A stretch of 64,000 nucleotides of DNA from Rhodosporidiobolus odoratus. Taxonomy: Eukaryota; Basidiomycota; Microbotryomycetes; Sporidiobolales; Sporidiobolaceae. Location of the stretch: contig JAOANU010000001.1 of NCBI GenBank assembly GCA_034387635.1, positions 2,418,001 to 2,482,000 of the forward strand, read 5' to 3'. Each line of letters starts with the position of its first letter. Position 1 is the first letter of the stretch. The translations under genes and the position numbers were made by a program. Positions 1-11,766 of the stretch are shown piece by piece. The notes under the pieces were generated by a model, which was given only the letters and a program-made list of their open reading frames with translations, did no database searches and had not been told where the DNA came from.

Positions 1-1815
1 TCTTCTCGCAACGAGAAGACGGGGACGGGACTCCCTGTCATCCTCCTTTCGAGCGGTGACGAGCAGCTGACTATTTTGACTACTCCGTCCACGATCACGC
101 TACACGCTTTGCTGCCTCGCAAGCGAGCGCCTCCTTACCTCCTTTGTCTCCGTCCCTCCTTCTCATCGTCCCGACGTCCCTCGACGACCTGTCTCTAAGC
201 TAGCCCACCCACCTGGGCACCATTCGCAGACTCAGAACCGTCAGCGAGCCCATGCCATCGGCCAGCGGGAGTACCCCATCAACTCCCCGCTCGATCGCCA
301 GGACTGGTCCAAGTCGAAATGCCCAAGTTGATCAAGTCATCAGGAGTTGCAGCAACTCACGCTCTCCACCGTTCTCTACATCCTACTCGATGAGAACACT
401 GCAGCTACTCTGACAGCAAGTCGAGCCACCTCGTACAGACCGGTTCGTTACCGCCTTCTCATTCCCCCTCACGTCGTCAGAGGAGATGTCGTTCAGCCGG
501 GAATGGAAGTGGGTGAGAGACGAAGTGAGATGGCGGGTAGCACTGATGTTACCGGTACCGGGACGATAAGGCGGACGTGACGGGACGGTTGGTGCTTTGA
601 GCGAGATGGCGAGGCGGCATGTGATGATCAACGCGTCGAGATTCAAACAAGGCGGGGCGCGGTGGACGCTGGACGGGGGATAAGCAGCGCAGAGCTATGG
701 CACAGCGGGCGCGCCGTGCAGCAGATCTCTTCACGAGGAGGAAGGTGCACCAAACAATACTGATTTTCTTTCGATGCCTTGTACAGCTCTGCATCTCGCC
801 TCCGATGCGCTCACCCTTGCGCTCACCGTTCCTTCCCTTGCTTTCGGCAGATCGACGCCTATGGACGACGCGCTAAACGAAATCTGAGCAGAAGTAAACT
901 TGGAGCCTCCAATTCTCTTCTTCGATGCTCGACGCGCGCGCCGGCGTTTGTTTGGCGACTTCGCACACCGTGCAGCGGTCTTGCTGTCGCTGTCAGTAGC
1001 GCTGGGGGCTACGAGCAGCGCAACGGTGCGGCATAGACGCGCAGGCGAAGGAGAACGAGGCTTGCCAGCCGCGCAGCTTCGCCGTTTTTGTTCGTCGCCT
1101 TTGCCACTCTTTCATCCTGCGCCCGCTGGGGCTTCACCGATCACAGTCCGTCCTTTTTCCCAGTTGCGCTCGCCTGCAGCAGCAGCTGGCGTTTCAGCGG
1201 GGGAGGTACCGACTTGCCGACGACCTTTTTCACGCTGGCTTGCCTTACCTTCGCTTCCCTTCCGCTCGCCCATGGATGCCGATTCACTGGCTCCAGGATG
1301 TTCTCGGGACTGTTGCTGACGGCCACAACGGTAACGTCGTGAACAACCGCCGCTTCCTGCCTTGTTTCATGGCCCAACTGCCGACGATGGATAGAATACT
1401 GTCCTGACCGTACGAGTCAGTACCTACACCTATACCGATCTCGCTTGTGAGTACTCTGTCAGTAGTTATCATTCAATCTCCAGTAATCTCCAGTAGTAGG
1501 TTGACTGATCGTTCTTTTCGTTATCACCTTGGCCTCAATTGGACATAGACGCGTCTAGGACGCGAATATACTTCAAGCGGAAAGGGCTCGACCTGGAGCT
1601 CGACGCGGTCACCGGCATCGGGGCCTCGGCAAACAAACCTACGCCAACCTGCCTACCTGAGCCTGTTTGTGCGCGCCATCCTTTCCTCTTTCTCTCCTTT
1701 CCATTTCACCGGCTCTACCTGTCTTTCCCCCTCGTCGCTCGCTTCAGCTCCCACCCTTTCACTCGCTTCTCGCGCCTGATTGCCCACACTCGTTTCACAC
1801 ACCCTTCCCATCACC
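1..1815. other. Region with no supported gene
   Basis: I see no open frame with recognisable motifs or a convincing intron chain here. The last 150 bases (about 1660–1815) are strongly pyrimidine-rich and probably form the promoter/leader of the secreted Cys-rich gene that follows. The first bases may belong to a gene outside the window. Confidence 0.4.
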
Positions 1816-2854
1816 ATGCCTTCCATCAAGTCCTGCCTCGCCTCCATCGCGCTTGCCGCCTTCGCCTTCGCGCCCATCAACGCCGCTGCCACCACCTCCC
1901 ACGGTACGCTCTCTTCCCTTCACGGCGAGCGTTGTCGAGCGATCGCTCTTGCGAAGGCGTAGAACTTTCGCTCAACTCCTGCAAGACGCGTTCTCATCGC
2001 AACCGGCTCCTTGTTCGAAAGCTGACCGGCGCTCTCCCCTCTGATTCCAGGTGTTGCCGCCCGCGGTGTCAACTCAGAGTCCTCCGGCATTGCCCGCCGC
2101 GAGGCTGCCGCCAAGGCTCTCGCCAAGCGCGCTCGCAAGACCACTTCGAAGTCGGCTGGCACCTCCGCCAACCCGTACTCGAAGGACTCGGCCTTCCTCA
2201 ACACCAAGGCCGCCAAGGCTGCCGCCCGCATCCGTTGCGGTACCAACAACGTCTGCGAGAGGCGCGCGGCCGCTGCTCCCGCCAACGGTGCCGCGCTCTG
2301 CGTGACCGGCAAGTGCACTTACCGCTGCCTTGATGGCTACGCCCCCGGTGGTGCTGACGGCACCGAGTGCGTTGCTTCGGCCACCACTTGCAACGGCCAG
2401 GTACGTCAACCTCGCCTCATCATTCTCCAGCGCTCGCTGACTTGCTGTTCCTCCATTTTTCTAGACCTGCAACGTCCCGGAGAACGGTTACGCTACCTGC
2501 GACGCCGACACTGGCAACTGCAGCCTCGGATGCAACACTCCCTACATTCTCTGGAGCGGCGATGGCGGCGTGTACCAGGAGTGCTTCGCGACTCAGACTG
2601 ACGCTGCCAACTGCGGCACGCCCAGCAACGTGTGCCCTTCCTCCTGTGCGTTTTCTCCCGATCCGACCGTCCGCTTGTATTTCGCTGACTGGTCCTCCCC
2701 TCGTTCAGACAACGGTATCGGTACCCCCTCGTGCAAGGCCGGTAACTGCCGCATCGTCTGCCCGGCCGGTTACTTCGTTCGCCGCGCCCAATCGACCACC
2801 AACCCTTACTACTGCTACAACGGCGAGTCGTCGCTCGTCCGTAACAACAACTAA
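1816..2854 (+). CDS. Secreted cysteine-rich CPL1-like protein
   Basis: Exons 1816–1903, 2051–2400, 2465–2645 and 2709–2854 give 254 residues. Residues 1–23 are a signal peptide with a long Ala/Phe-rich core. A basic stretch with Lys-Arg and Arg-Arg pairs follows (possible Kex2-type processing), then a C-terminal half with 18 cysteines, including NCGTPSNVCPSS, a GTPSC..GNC..VCPAGY block and a final YYCYNG. This spacing resembles the CPL1-like domain of secreted basidiomycete proteins, named after the Cryptococcus capsule-related protein CPL1. Every intron is GT–AG, and the last three exons divide the Cys modules. I infer an extracellular or cell-wall protein; its target is unknown. The start is the first ATG after the pyrimidine tract and opens the signal peptide. 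The alternative is an unrelated Cys-rich effector-like protein. Confidence 0.8.
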
Positions 2855-3791
2855 ACGAGGCCCGAGGCTTGATGTCGTCGACACTTTCTCTTTTCCCTCC
2901 GTTAGATTACTTTTTCTCTCATCTCATCTCGCGTTTGTTTAGGTCTTTATTCCTTCCGCTGTCATTCCTTCGAGTCACGACCCCGTCTAGCTACATTCTT
3001 ATCTCATCTACCTATTTACTCTACCCACGGAACGGAACGCAACCTCCCTTTTTATATTGTAGTCATTCCTCCCCCTTCACCGTCGGACTTTATCTCCCTC
3101 TCCACTTCGTTCTTCGGTACGTAAATCGTCCCCGTCGGATATTTTCTCGATCCGAGCCCCCTGGAACTCGTGTCGAAGACAGTAATGGAAGAGCGCTTCT
3201 TCTTTCCTTCGTTTCGCTCTGCTAGCCTTGTTATCGGGCTACTTCGGTGGTACTCATTGCTTACGCTGCTGTAACGTTTAAGTACGAGACAACCGGACTC
3301 TGAGGGGCGGTCCCGGCGATCTTCTCCGCGGACCATGGCTTGGCTGTTTCTTGCAGTGCAATGCGCAGCCTCAAGCGCCTCCAACACCATGTGTACCTAG
3401 TTGATGTGTAGGGACATGCTGGTGCGTAACCTGCTCACGTCCGCTTCCAGCCTCACCCAATCTCACCCATCGCTTCAGGTCCTCACGCCACCATGGCAAC
3501 TTTTCCCGGCGACCTCGTCATGCTATCTGTCTCCCGCTTGATCCGAATTGGTGGCCATGACGCCGCAAACCGTCTCGTCCTGCACCTATAACGTTTCAAC
3601 CTGGATTTAGCATCATAGCCACGGCTCTGGAAAGCTCCTTCCGACGCATGCCCCCTCCCGCGGACTTGCGTCCAACGGCCCCCGACAAGGACCTCCGAGC
3701 TTAGAGCGTAGCTGCTTCGCGCCCTTCGTCTCCGCTTTATCCTCTTCCACCCACCTGCGCTGCCTGGTACTGCCCAACTTGCCTGGACATT
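2855..3791. other. Intergenic region
   Basis: Holds the T/C-rich 3' end of the Cys-rich gene (2855–3120) and the upstream region of family copy 1. I see no further gene. Confidence 0.4.
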
Positions 3792-5093
3792 ATGGCGCAG
3801 CTTTTCGCAAGTCCCGGTGCCATCGTATCGCTCGAGGACCTTCCACCCGCCGTCGTACACTTCCTGAGAAGACCTCACGCTACCGTGCTATACCGGTACT
3901 CCGATACAGAGCTGGGAGCGGTCGAGGTGAGGGTCCGAGAAGTTTCTTACGACCCGCAGTTCCCAGATCCTCGCAGTGTCCGACTGGCCCCGTTCTGGCG
4001 CCGCGCTGAACGTCCGAGAGCAGAGGTCAGTAGGCTTCAGGGCAGGACTAGTGAATTTGCAGCATAGGATGTACGCTTGGCTCTTTTCTTCTTCTTCTTT
4101 CCATCGTATCTTGATTACAATGGTGCTTACCACCTTGTCTGTAGTGACTTGCTCCACTTGACGCTTCGCCCTGATCGCAATCAACGGATTGCAGAGGGCA
4201 TCGCGTCAGACTTGGGCAAGCTCGTCGGGGAGGAGAACCCCAACCCGTCGAACCTTTTCCTGAGCTTCGTCATGGCTGTCGAGCAGGTTTACTCCTTTAA
4301 TTGTGCATGCGACGACTTTTACTGATGATCTCGCAACAGCAACTTCCCTCGGATTGTCCATGCACTGGCCATTGCCGGGAGTTGGCAACTCCTCCTGGAC
4401 CACCACGACGCGCACGATTCCGACGCCATCTTTCATTCCTTTGTCGTGACCATGGCCCAACAGCTCCTACCGTCACCAATCGCCAACGGACTCTGCAACA
4501 ACAAACTGAGCGCATACAAGCACTTCATGCTCGAGCACTTCTACGCCGCCGCCGAGATGTGGAGGTACCTCTTTCACGAGGTATACTGTGCACGCTACTT
4601 CTCGAAAGAGATACACGAGACAGCATCTCGATGGCAGAAGTTCAGGCGCCTGCTCGTGGAGGAAATGACAGAAATGGAAGCGGATTTTAGGCATATTCGT
4701 AAATCGCTTGGGCAGGAGCCGCCCGGTTCCGCACCAAGGCAGAAGCCCTTCACGGTGGACAACCTCGACGAGTGCGCGCCGAACCTTCTTGACTATCGGG
4801 AGGTGGCACGCGACTGGGTTTGGAAACCCTTGTGCGCTGCCCTTTCCATCTCATTTCTTGCATTGTATAGACTGGATTTGCGAGCAACTCGGCTGACTCA
4901 CCTTGGCCCACTCTGTACTTGCAGCGTTGAGGACCTGCCAGACCCGGAGGTCGACGATGTCAACCGCCAACTCGGAGGATTTAAATTCAATACTCGCCCT
5001 ACTCGCCCAAGCACCAGCAGCGGAGCGGCCAGTCCGTTCGAGGTAGGCAGCCGCAATGCTAGCCCAGAGCCTCGAGTCGTAGCTCAAGCGTAA
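3792..5093 (+). CDS. Unrecognised paralogue family, copy 1
   Basis: Proposed exons 3792–4025, 4063–4070, 4145–4282, 4340–4831 and 4925–5093 give 346 residues. I do not recognise the family, but four more copies lie in this window. Shared blocks are an N-terminal LPPAVVHFLRRP, an NFPRIVHAL block right after an intron, and a helical block ending in AEMWRYLF. The tail is low-complexity Ser/Pro/Thr. Two splice sites are odd. The intron at 4283 starts with GC rather than GT, exactly where copies 3–5 have a GT donor, with the same phase 2. The frame can also only be kept through an 8-nt exon at 4063–4070, which reproduces the HR-x end of exon 1 seen in the other copies. If that microexon is not real, the copy carries a frame-breaking indel. 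No signal peptide or membrane segment is visible, and the function is unknown. Confidence 0.6.
4063..4070 (+). other. Putative 8-nt microexon of family copy 1
   Basis: Flanked by AG before and GTACGC after. Skipping it brings the next exon in with an immediate TGA. Including it restores the reading frame and aligns with the exon-1 end of copy 4. The upstream intron would be only 37 nt, which is short, so an indel is the alternative. Confidence 0.4.
4283..4339 (+). other. GC–AG intron in family copy 1
   Basis: 57 nt. The donor is GA|GCAGGT. The GT four bases further on gives the wrong frame for the conserved NFPRI block. Copies 3, 4 and 5 have GT donors at the homologous point and phase. Confidence 0.6.
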
Positions 5094-5442
5094 CGTTGTC
5101 GCGCCTTCGCACATACCGCCAGAAGGTACGGAGCCTGAGAAGGCCAAAGAAGATGGAACCGGAGAAAAGGCTAGAATCGAGCGGCTCAACCACCACACGT
5201 GAAGCCGCGCGCAAGGATCCTTGCACTCATAGCGAAGCTGAGCTATCGCTTGTGAGGTAGTGCGAGTAGAACGGCAGGAAAAGGTGCCTCGACAGGCGAC
5301 TTTCTCTTGAGACCGCGCGCCCTTGTTTGACTTGCGCTCGCCCCAGGCGCGCTTGAAGAGAAAGAGACCCGACTGATACTGTTATTACGTTACTATAGTC
5401 TCCTACTCTGGGAATCCGGGCGCCTGCAGTTAGCGACCCTCA
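5094..5442. other. Convergent intergenic region
   Basis: 3' ends of family copy 1 (plus) and the Pil1-like gene (minus) face each other here. Nothing else is seen. Confidence 0.5.
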
Positions 5443-8400
5443 TCAGTCCGCCCGAGCCTTTCCCTTCGCCTTCCCAGACAACGCCGCATCCATCTCCCTC
5501 GTCCCCCTACCCAGCATCTTTCTAGCCGCCCTATAAGCGCTCATGCCGCCCTCCTCATCCGAACTCGTATCATCGTCCATCTGTTGACGGATGCTACCCC
5601 TCGTCGGCCAAAGTCCCGCACCGTTCTCCTTGGGCGCGAGCGATGCCGCCGCCGATCCCGGTACCGGGGGAGCGTCGCGCTGAATGAGGATCCCGCGTTT
5701 CGCAGCACCGGAAGAGGCGGATCGGACGCTGTTCGATGGGGAGAGGGTCGAGGGGAGGGAGTGGGTAGGTTGGGCATCGCTCACTTCGCCGAGGCGGACT
5801 GATTTGCGTTTGCCGAGGACCGGGGTGGCCGATCCGCTCGTGGGGGTTCCGTTCGAGGAGGGAGGTTGGGGGAGGACGGAGAGAGAAACGGGAAGACTGG
5901 ATTGAGCGAGAGGAGCGGTCGGGAGGGAGGCCTTGAGCGGCGCGGAGGGCGAGGGGAGGTTGTTGGTGGAAGGATCGGAGGGGATGGAGAGGGAAGTACC
6001 GTAGGTGCGGGAAGGCTGGGCGTGGTCGTTCCCGTCGGCACGGTTAACAACGGAGAGGAGCGATTCGTCCCCCTCGTGCACATCCGAACGGTGTACGATC
6101 TTGCTGCCGTTGCTTTGAGGAGCTCGCGAAGCGGCGGCGGGCGAGGAGGAAGCGGGGTGCGAAACCCAATTGCCTTCGACACCGTGCAACGCTGAGAGCC
6201 TCTTGTTCTTCTTCTCCTTGTTCTGCAGCGTTTTGACGGGGTTCGCATTCGACGAGGCCTCCACTGAGGCTTGAGCTTGCGGAGGCATCGAGACAGGTCG
6301 CACCTTCTCTGCTGCCTTCGCTTGAAACGAGTAAGGCTGGTCGTCCGGCCTAGGAAGCTGGACGTCGAGGGGTGTGCTGGAGCTCTTGGCGGTCGGGAGA
6401 GTGAAGGCCAAAGCTTCGGCGGTAGCAGGGGGCAGGAAAGGGCGCGGTTCCTCCGGAACGGCGGAGAACGAAGGAGCGCGACTCTTCTTCTTCTTCACCG
6501 TTGCGTTGGATGCCATGCTTTTGACAGTACCGCTGCGACTAAGGCCTTCGGTCTTGTTGGACGAAGGGGCCGAGGTAGGGATGCCGAGCGCTTCTGCCGA
6601 GAGAACCACCGTCTCCGCCTCCCTAGCAGCCTTTTTCTTTGTCTTCTTCACCGACCCCGACTCCGACATGGCGCGCTGCGGAGCTGGCTCGCCGCGAGGT
6701 GTGGCCGATCCATTGGTTGACGTGCCGTTAAGCATGGCGGGCGAAGTGGCGGGAAGGGGAGGCGGACCTTGAAGAGGGGCAAGGCCTTTGGTCACCGGCG
6801 CCTTCGGTACGGTGATACGGCCATGCGGCGCCTGGGAGGACGGCACAGTACTGTTCCACCCACTGGTGCTGACACCGATATCGCTCGCCGCCTTCTTAAC
6901 CTTCCTCTTCCTCTTTTCACCTCCTTCTCCAGCACCCCCACCAATCGGCCCGGCAATACTCATCGGCCTGACAGTCGAAGCCCTGCTCTGGTTCGTGTTC
7001 TTCCTCTGCAGACCAGGCCTCCTCTCCCGAACCGCCTTGCTAACCGCCGGCGAGCTGGAACGCCCGACATCGCTCATGGCCTTCATGCGAGCCTTCGGGT
7101 CGTTGACATGGCGGACAACGTTGCGAGGCGTATCGTCGTCGGAAGAGTAGTCGTCTTGGCGTCCTCGAGGTTGAGCCCTGCCGGCATTGAGGACAGAGTT
7201 GAGGACAGCGTCGTTGGCTCCGGCTCCTCCCACAGTCGACAACCTCGATCGCGCTCCAGCGTACCCCTCACCTCCCCCTCCTCCTCCAGCACCACCACCA
7301 AAGTAATCCTCGCTAGCATACTGCCTCTCGGTCCTCTTCTCGTTCTTCCCGCCGCCGCTGCGACGGAATAGCGCCGCGATACCGCCCAAAAAGCTGCCTT
7401 TACGCCTCCTTCCTCCCTCGTTGATACTGCTCGTATCGCTCGCCGCCCTCCTCCTCAACCTGGCAGGCTGACGATCTACCCCTGGCGAGTCGAGCGGGTA
7501 GTGACTGCTCCTATGCGTGACGGGGAGAGCGCTCACGCCGCTACGGACTTCATGCTGCGGCTCGCTTTCGTCATCCGACGAGTCGTCCGGGCGGCGGGAG
7601 AGATCCGGTGCTCGAGGAATTTCAAAGGTAGGCATGCCGGAGACTCGCTCGGTGTAGACCTGGGAAGAGATGGCGGGTGGGGCGGAGGGAACGGCGGGCA
7701 TAGCAGGAAGGGTAGATGCGCGAAGCGGTGATTTGGCGCGACCCGAAGCAGGAGCTGATGGCGCGGCGGGCGCACCACGTACGGGAGAGATAGAACGGGC
7801 GCGAGGGCGAGAAGACGAGTCGATAACGATGCTGTTGGGGAGAGGAGGTGCGTTGGCGAGGTCGAGAGTGTTCAAGGAAGAAGAAGAGGAAGCACGGGAC
7901 ATGGCCTGCGATGCGGACTGGGAGGGAGCAATGCTATCGCCAGCGTCGGAGCCAATCTCGTACTGATGAGGATGTTGCCGTTGGAAGGCTGCGCACACGG
8001 CAAAGTTCAGTCTCGGTCATGTGGCGAAGATAGCATCGGTCGGGCGCAGAGGGAAAAGCCAGAAAGGTGGCGCACCAGCGTCGTCGAACTCAGGGCCAGT
8101 ACCGAGTTGCTCGAGCAAAGCGACCGCCTGGCCGGAGCTTTCCTCCATGACTCGGGCGAGCTCTCCCATGCTCCGCATTCGGGTTGCAAGAGCATCCCGA
8201 AACGAGCGGCGCTTGGCGTGAGCAAGGGCGGATTCTTCTTCCTGCAGGAAGGCTGTGGAGCCAGGTGTCGTGTCAGGAAACGCACACTTGCGGAAGGAAA
8301 AAGGGCGCAGAAGCGAAGTTGGGTCGAGCAATATGGCAGGAAAGGAAAACAACGGATGAAGGATCGACGTACTCTCACACGCCCTCAGCTCCCTCTGCGC

Positions 8401-8958
8401 ATCATCAAGCTTCGCCTGATGCTCATCGATGCCATTGTCCTTGGGCCTCTTGTTCCCAAGCTTGATCAGCCTGTTGACGAGGATTTCCCGATCCCGAACG
8501 ACGGTCCGCAATGCGGTTTCGCGGGCTAGGACATCTTTCAAGCTTCCGCGATAGACGGCGAGAGAGGTGAGGTAACTTCGTTGGGCGTCGGTGCAGGTCG
8601 AGAGAAGTTGCGAGATGCGAAGTGCGGCGTCCTAGAAACAGAAAAAAAAACAAGTGCGGGTCAGTCTTCAGTCCAAGCTACCTACCAGGCATGGCTGTAC
8701 TGGGACGTGCCATGATGTCGCCCGTGTCTGCGCTATCGGCCACACTCCAGGCGCTCAAGGCGGCGCCCGCCGAGGAAGCGGTAAGAGTGTATTGCTTGAA
8801 TCTGCACATTGAGCGACGTGTCAGATCCAGAGCACAGCGCTTACATAGCCAGCCGAGTGAGGCGCAGACGGAAAAGGAAGAAGGACGTACGCTTGAATGG
8901 CATCCTTTTCCGTCTTGAGTAGGTTGGAGAGTAGTCGGGTATCATGGAGTGACGGCAT
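5443..8958 (-). CDS. Pil1/Lsp1-like (eisosome, BAR-type) protein with long disordered tail
   Basis: Exons on the minus strand: 8958–8891, 8801–8686, 8631–8373, 8252–8076 and 7988–5443, about 1,050 residues. The first 200 or so residues are helical and charged: LLSNLLKTEKDAIQAF near the start, then a REILVNRLIKLGNK segment, then a Glu/Lys/Arg-rich helix. This order resembles the BAR-like core of eisosome Pil1/Lsp1 proteins, which bend the plasma membrane. The remaining 850 residues are disordered, Ser/Pro/Ala-rich with Arg/Lys patches (e.g. RRRKGSFLGGIAALFRR), as in scaffold or signalling proteins. One junction is unresolved: exon 2 ends in phase 1 at the only good GT donor (8685), while exon 3 needs phase 0. 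The donor may be non-canonical or there may be a one-base error. Family assignment is by layout, so it could be another coiled-coil membrane scaffold. Confidence 0.55.
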
Positions 8959-9535
8959 GTTGAGGAATAAGCGTCGACCTGCGTAGTTCTGCTAGCTGAC
9001 TGATCGACAAGAACACGTGCCCACGGGTTTTCGAGGTGTGTACAGAGCGGTAGAGAGTAGCGCCGAGCGAGAGAGGAAGGTCGAAGTGGAATGTCGAGTG
9101 AGACCGGCTGAATGGACGAGGCGGGCGTACACGGTCGGGAGGTGATCTCACTGAGGCTGAAAGCACCGGCCTGGTGTTGTCAGCTGCAGCTGAAATAGCG
9201 AGAGAAGGTGAGAAGGTAAAGGTGAAGCGATCGTCGAATCGAACAAATGACGGTCCACAAAGTCGATGCGAATTCATCACTACCGGCCCAATCAAGGCAG
9301 CACGGGTCCCATACCGGTAGTCCAGGAAGTAGCGATACCCTGTGTCTACCTCTTCGATACCCGGCGTAGGGCCGTGAGTCACCGGCTTCTTTTCTGTTTT
9401 TCTCGGCTGCGCTTCCGTCAAGCTGCCGTATGGCGCAGTCTGTAGCTATGTCGCTCATGTCAGTCTGTACCTATGTCGCTCATGTACAGTCCCCGAGCAC
9501 ATTCGTAACGCCTCCATTCTACACTCCGCTCCCTG
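8959..9535. other. Intergenic region
   Basis: Upstream region of the Pil1-like gene and 3' flank of family copy 2 (both minus). It contains the 25-bp tandem repeat listed separately and no supported gene. Confidence 0.4.
9436..9485. repeat. 25-bp tandem duplication
   Basis: Two adjacent 25-base units (9436–9460 and 9461–9485) differ at a single position (G/C at unit position 10). It lies just past the 3' end of family copy 2. Confidence 0.85.
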
Positions 9536-10899
9536 CTACTTAAACCACTGTAACGGTAACCGTTCACCAGATTTGTTTCTTGCCAACGGATTGAAACGCT
9601 TCCGCCCTCGGGCTCTTTCGTACAGACCGTCGACGGGAAGGACGGGCGCCCTAGTCATGATAAGGAGTGTCAACTAGCCGAAGACATTGGAACAGGCGAC
9701 AACGGGAAGAAACGACAAACGTACCCTTGTAGGAAGTATGGCAGCACCCTGGCAAAGTCGGCAGCAGTAGTCCGTAGGTAGTTAAACCCTTTGATAGGCT
9801 GCGAGGCCTGCCAGTCTCGAATGGCGGCCTTCATATCCTTATCCGTCTCTGTCCTCAGGGCCTGTTCTGCCCTCAACACGTCCCGAACCTCCTCCACGGC
9901 ACCTTGGCATAGCTTCGCCCACTGCTTGTAGAGGCTACTGTAGAGATCGAGTGCTTCCGCAAACTCAGCCTGGAGGAGCGCGCAGAACCCGTGTTCTCTG
10001 TCTTTGACGGCTTGTAGTTTCTCGTGGACATGATTGTCTGTTTGTATACTGAGTAGGGTATCGCCGATGATTCGAGTGAAAGAGTTGGCGAGAGCTTCTC
10101 GGAGGGGAACGGCCGTGGCATGTGGCAGGCGAGTCTTCCGGGACAGCTGGGATGTGAAATCGGCCAACAGCGCGTCGAACGGAATGAGATGGACAGAGTT
10201 ACTGGCGGAGCAAGGGACAATCAGCCCGACCAAGCCAATACCCTGGTAACGAACGTACTCTATCAACCGTGGGAGACGTTCCCAGCCTGCTATCTCTTCC
10301 GGGTTGTTGGGGTCCCCCTTCTCGCCGTGACAAAAGTCCCGTAGTTGGTGCGCCAGCGAGTTGTAAGGCGACCCCAATTCCGGAAAGTCGGCCGGAGATT
10401 TGCCCGAGACCCTCCGTCGCAACCTAGTAGTCCTCGAATCTCGAGGTGCCGAGGTCGGCGTGGTTGGCGAGGAGGATGGCACCTCGACGATAGTCCTCAT
10501 GAGGGCTCTGTATGACGCATATCATGTCAGGACGAGGCATTGAACCTGGACGAGAGGGAGAGCATAAAGAAGGAAAGGGAAAACGCACCTTCGATACTGA
10601 GCATCCAACCACCTCTCCTTCCGAAGCGCCTCAGTTGCGTTCCGTGCCGTCGGCACGTCGAAGGTATCGCCAGAAGAGGAGAACCACGACACCTTGACCG
10701 GCGGTGGTGGCAGATGTACAGCACTAAGTTCACCGGTGTTATGGAACCGACGAACGAAGTAGATCTGTTCAGGCTTCTCGAGAAACTCGCGGACCGGAAT
10801 TGGCAAGGCTTGAACTCCCTTGTCTTCGAGGTACTGGCTGAGTACGTCGGCCTGAGAAACGGGAGAGCGATGGCGCCGAGAGGGCGGACCGCTGTTCAT
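9536..10899 (-). CDS. Unrecognised paralogue family, copy 2
   Basis: Exons on the minus strand: 10899–10589, 10507–9725 and 9650–9536, 402 residues. The first intron is phase 2 right after a YRR motif, matching copy 5 (QYRR) and the HRE/NRE ends of copies 4 and 3. The N-terminal block reads LPIPVREFLEKP. The second conserved block, WERLPRLIEYV, corresponds to NFPRI/NWPRI of the other copies, but here the intron that precedes it elsewhere is missing. The third block is EFAEALDLYSSLY. The last exon encodes a short Lys/Arg-rich tail. Its acceptor is a choice: an AG a few bases upstream would give an immediate stop after YFLQG instead. The start is the ATG giving a short disordered leader. No signal peptide, no membrane segment, function unknown. 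Confidence 0.65.
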
Positions 10900-11766
10900 G
10901 TTGGCGACTTGATCGAGATTGATTTTGTGAGTCGACGGTCCCGCTACGACAGACTGCAGGAGAGAAGCCACCGACCGTGCGAAAGCAAGCAAGCAAAGAG
11001 CAGTTCGGTGCCCGCGCGGAGCCGCGCGGTGCACAAGCTTGGTCCGCGGCCTGCCACGGGTGGCAGTTCGAGGCGAGCATGACGTCGCTGCACTCCCCAC
11101 GCCTGCAGTCGCGGGAGCTGACAGCGTGGGCGTAAGTGGGCGTGGTCAGTGCAAGCAAGAGTGCAAGGCGGAATATGGCGACTTACCAAGGCTGCCCACG
11201 GGCGCCCCATGCGTCCATCCTCTCTGCCATCTCAGCCCGCCTCGCGAGCATGATACACTCCGCCTGCCGCGCCATCATTGCTCACAAAGCATTCTTACTG
11301 CGACTCCTCGCTCACGACGATGCCGACGCCTTGAGATACATAGTTGTCCGGATGAGCTGTTGAACGGCCCAGCGAAGTCGAGGCGAGCGCTTGCGACGGG
11401 GTTGAGGACGCCAGCCGATGGCCTCAGTACTCGGAATAGCGAGCAAGCGGGACCAACGAGAGGGAGTTCAAGTGTATAGCGGGAGGAGGACTCGGAGGAG
11501 GACGGGACTCGAGCGGTCGGGCGAGATGAGCAGACGGGCGGCCCGGATCTCGTACGGGCAAACTACGCTACCTACATCCGTAACACGACGTGCGGAACCT
11601 CGACGTCGACGGCGGCCCCTGAGGTTTGCTTCCGGTCTTTTTTTCCTCTGTGGCCTATTTCAATTTTCGTCTTAACAATGCCAGATTGTACGATGCGGAT
11701 CAGCCGTCGCCGCGTCGCGCTATACGAAGAACACTTGCGGTCAACGGCTTAACACGACGCTCACCT
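10900..11766. other. Intergenic region
   Basis: Upstream region of family copy 2 and 3' flank of the HPP gene. Open frames on both strands show no motifs. Confidence 0.4.

Noticed and set aside
900..1319. 139-codon open frame near the left end
   Set aside because: Low-complexity Ala/Arg/Pro translation, overlapping open frames in other phases, no motif and no intron chain.
8942..9458. Minus-strand frames upstream of the Pil1-like gene
   Set aside because: Lie in the expected promoter/leader, include the tandem repeat area and show no conserved block.
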